A stretch of 6,601 bases of DNA from positions 1 through 6,601 of the forward strand of contig JABABH010000197.1 in assembly GCA_014238325.1 (NCBI GenBank). Direction: 5' to 3'. The translations under genes and the position numbers were made by a program. The notes beneath the pieces are model-generated. The model saw only the letters and a program-made list of their open reading frames with translations. It was not told the origin of the DNA and ran no database searches. The stretch's first letter is position 1. Each line of letters starts with the position of its first letter. Of this stretch, positions 6,306-6,601 are shown in pieces. The stretch comes from Coxiellaceae bacterium. GTDB lineage: Bacteria > Pseudomonadota > Gammaproteobacteria > Coxiellales > Coxiellaceae.

Positions 6306-6601
6306 AATAATGAAATAGAAGCTTTAATGGATTCTGTATAATAAATGCTTTTAAGTATATTTTTCTATACAGTCGTTCATGCGTATATAGCCATGCCACT
6401 TCAAGATGCGAAGCATGCCCTTGAAGTGACTCATCGCGATGGGGATGCTTAAGGGGAAAATTGCGATTTTTCTTTGAAGTGGCTGAGCGAACATTTATTT
6501 TTCGCCAGCCAAACAAAGGTATACCGCTTGCAATAACCCACTTCGCATCTTCATTCGCGAGCGGTATATCATCGTCCGTTGATGAGATATGGTGGTATCT
6601 A
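6304..6601 (-). CDS. Possible 3' end of an upstream gene, unrecognised (partial at right edge)
   Basis: On the minus strand a frame is open from the right edge to a TAG at 6304-6306, giving about 98 residues. The stop is 11 bases before the ATG of the giant gene, a spacing that would suit two genes on one transcript. The first third reads like ordinary protein, with an acidic stretch STDDDIPLANEDAKW followed by IASGIPLFGWRK. The remainder is rich in His, Arg and Lys and is encoded by GC-richer DNA full of inverted repeats. That part may be a repeat element read through by the frame rather than an ancestral part of the protein. The only start inside the window would be a non-ATG codon (TTG at 6514-6516) with no clear ribosome binding site, so a start beyond the edge is more likely. 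I recognise no family. The frame could also be open by chance. Confidence 0.42.
   Translation of the reverse strand, partial: RYHHISSTDDDIPLANEDAKWVIASGIPLFGWRKINVRSATSKKNRNFPLKHPHRDESLQGHASHLEVAWLYTHERLYRKIYLKAFIIQNPLKLLFHY
6335..6343 (-). promoter_or_regulatory. Possible -10 element upstream of the giant gene
   Basis: The minus strand reads TATTATACA, which contains TATTAT and TATACA, both close to the -10 consensus, about 45 bases before the ATG. I find no acceptable -35 hexamer at the usual 16-18 base distance. In a sequence this AT-rich such matches are common by chance, so this is a weak call. Confidence 0.2.
6395..6483. repeat. Outer inverted repeat around the palindromic block
   Basis: GCCACTTCAA (6395-6404) is perfectly inverted as TTGAAGTGGC (6474-6483). 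The inner copy TTGAAGTG (6421-6428) competes for the same left arm. AAGCATGCCC (6411-6420) also pairs with GGGGATGCTT (6441-6450) with one mismatch. Several mutually exclusive foldings are therefore possible in an otherwise AT-rich neighbourhood, which suits a repeat element of the REP/palindromic-element kind. Confidence 0.5.
6397..6428. repeat. Palindromic hairpin with a GCGAAGC tip
   Basis: Perfect 9-base arms (CACTTCAAG at 6397-6405, CTTGAAGTG at 6420-6428) enclose a second perfect 4-base stem (ATGC 6406-6409, GCAT 6413-6416) closed by GAA, with GCC (6417-6419) as a bulge. The tip GCGAAGC (6408-6414) is a known, exceptionally stable DNA mini-hairpin. There is no T-run on either side, so it is not a typical intrinsic terminator. 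It resembles a dispersed palindromic repeat. Confidence 0.6.
6520..6568. repeat. Inverted repeat TATACCGCT-TGC / GC-GAGCGGTATA
   Basis: Twelve-base arms at 6520-6531 and 6557-6568 are complementary except for one T-G wobble, with a 25-base loop. The loop carries CTTCGCATCTT (6541-6551), an exact 11-base reverse complement of AAGATGCGAAG (6403-6413), tying this structure to the hairpin at 6397-6428. It lies inside the putative upstream reading frame. Confidence 0.5.

Noticed and set aside
6344..6370. A -35 promoter element paired with the AT-rich -10-like sequence
   Set aside because: At the correct spacing the hexamers are AAAATA and AGAAAA, which do not resemble TTGACA.
6397..6428. Intrinsic terminator between the upstream frame and the giant gene
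   Set aside because: The hairpin is strong, but neither strand has a following T-run. It also lies about 90 bases before the upstream stop codon on the minus strand.
6293..6601. tRNA, small RNA or CRISPR array in the right-hand region
   Set aside because: No cloverleaf and no regularly spaced direct repeats. The repeats present are inverted and unevenly spaced.

Overview
The window is dominated by one very large open reading frame on the minus strand. It starts at an ATG at 6290-6292 and runs leftward without a stop through the left edge. That gives 2,097 codons in view (roughly 240 kDa), with the C-terminal end outside the window. All evidence comes from reading and translating the sequence by hand; no database search was possible, and comparisons with known families are from memory.

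Organism: the DNA is AT-rich (about one third G+C in the coding part by rough hand count), uses many ATA, AGA and TTA codons, and encodes a giant protein of toxin or effector type. This points to a host-associated intracellular bacterium. The N-terminal repeats resemble 'LLTQ-x-NF' helical repeats that I remember from large proteins of Legionella and relatives, so an intracellular gammaproteobacterium of the Legionellales is my best guess. An alphaproteobacterial endosymbiont is not excluded.

Layout in protein order (right to left on the DNA): a short signal-like N-terminus (residues 1-16); an array of about ten helical repeats of roughly 31 residues (about 116-432); a charged, probably coiled helix (430-465); a Pro/Lys linker (479-500); an unrecognised, probably helical region (about 501-930) with an R-x-K-R motif at 619-622; a middle region with two hydrophobic segments (about 1003-1020 and 1046-1067) and a beta-rich continuation, whose landmarks follow the order of the pore-forming and delivery region of the TcdA/TcdB toxin family; a beta-rich region (about 1560-1815); a strongly cationic segment with an 8-residue repeat (1820-1850); and a Ser/Thr-rich tail holding an ungapped 57-residue tandem duplication (1978-2091), with a furin-type RTKR motif in its first copy. 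The overall picture is a large, possibly cleaved and membrane-inserting toxin or effector. I find neither the glycosyltransferase nor the cysteine protease signature expected N-terminally in clostridial TcdA/TcdB. Any catalytic part may lie beyond the left edge.

The right-hand 309 bases (6293-6601) hold a second minus-strand reading frame. It enters from the right edge and stops (TAG, 6304-6306) 11 bases before the giant gene's ATG, so it may be the end of an upstream gene in the same transcript. Within it, 6391-6570 is GC-richer (about 47% by count) and packed with interlocking inverted repeats, which suggests a palindromic repeat element lying inside or read through by that frame.
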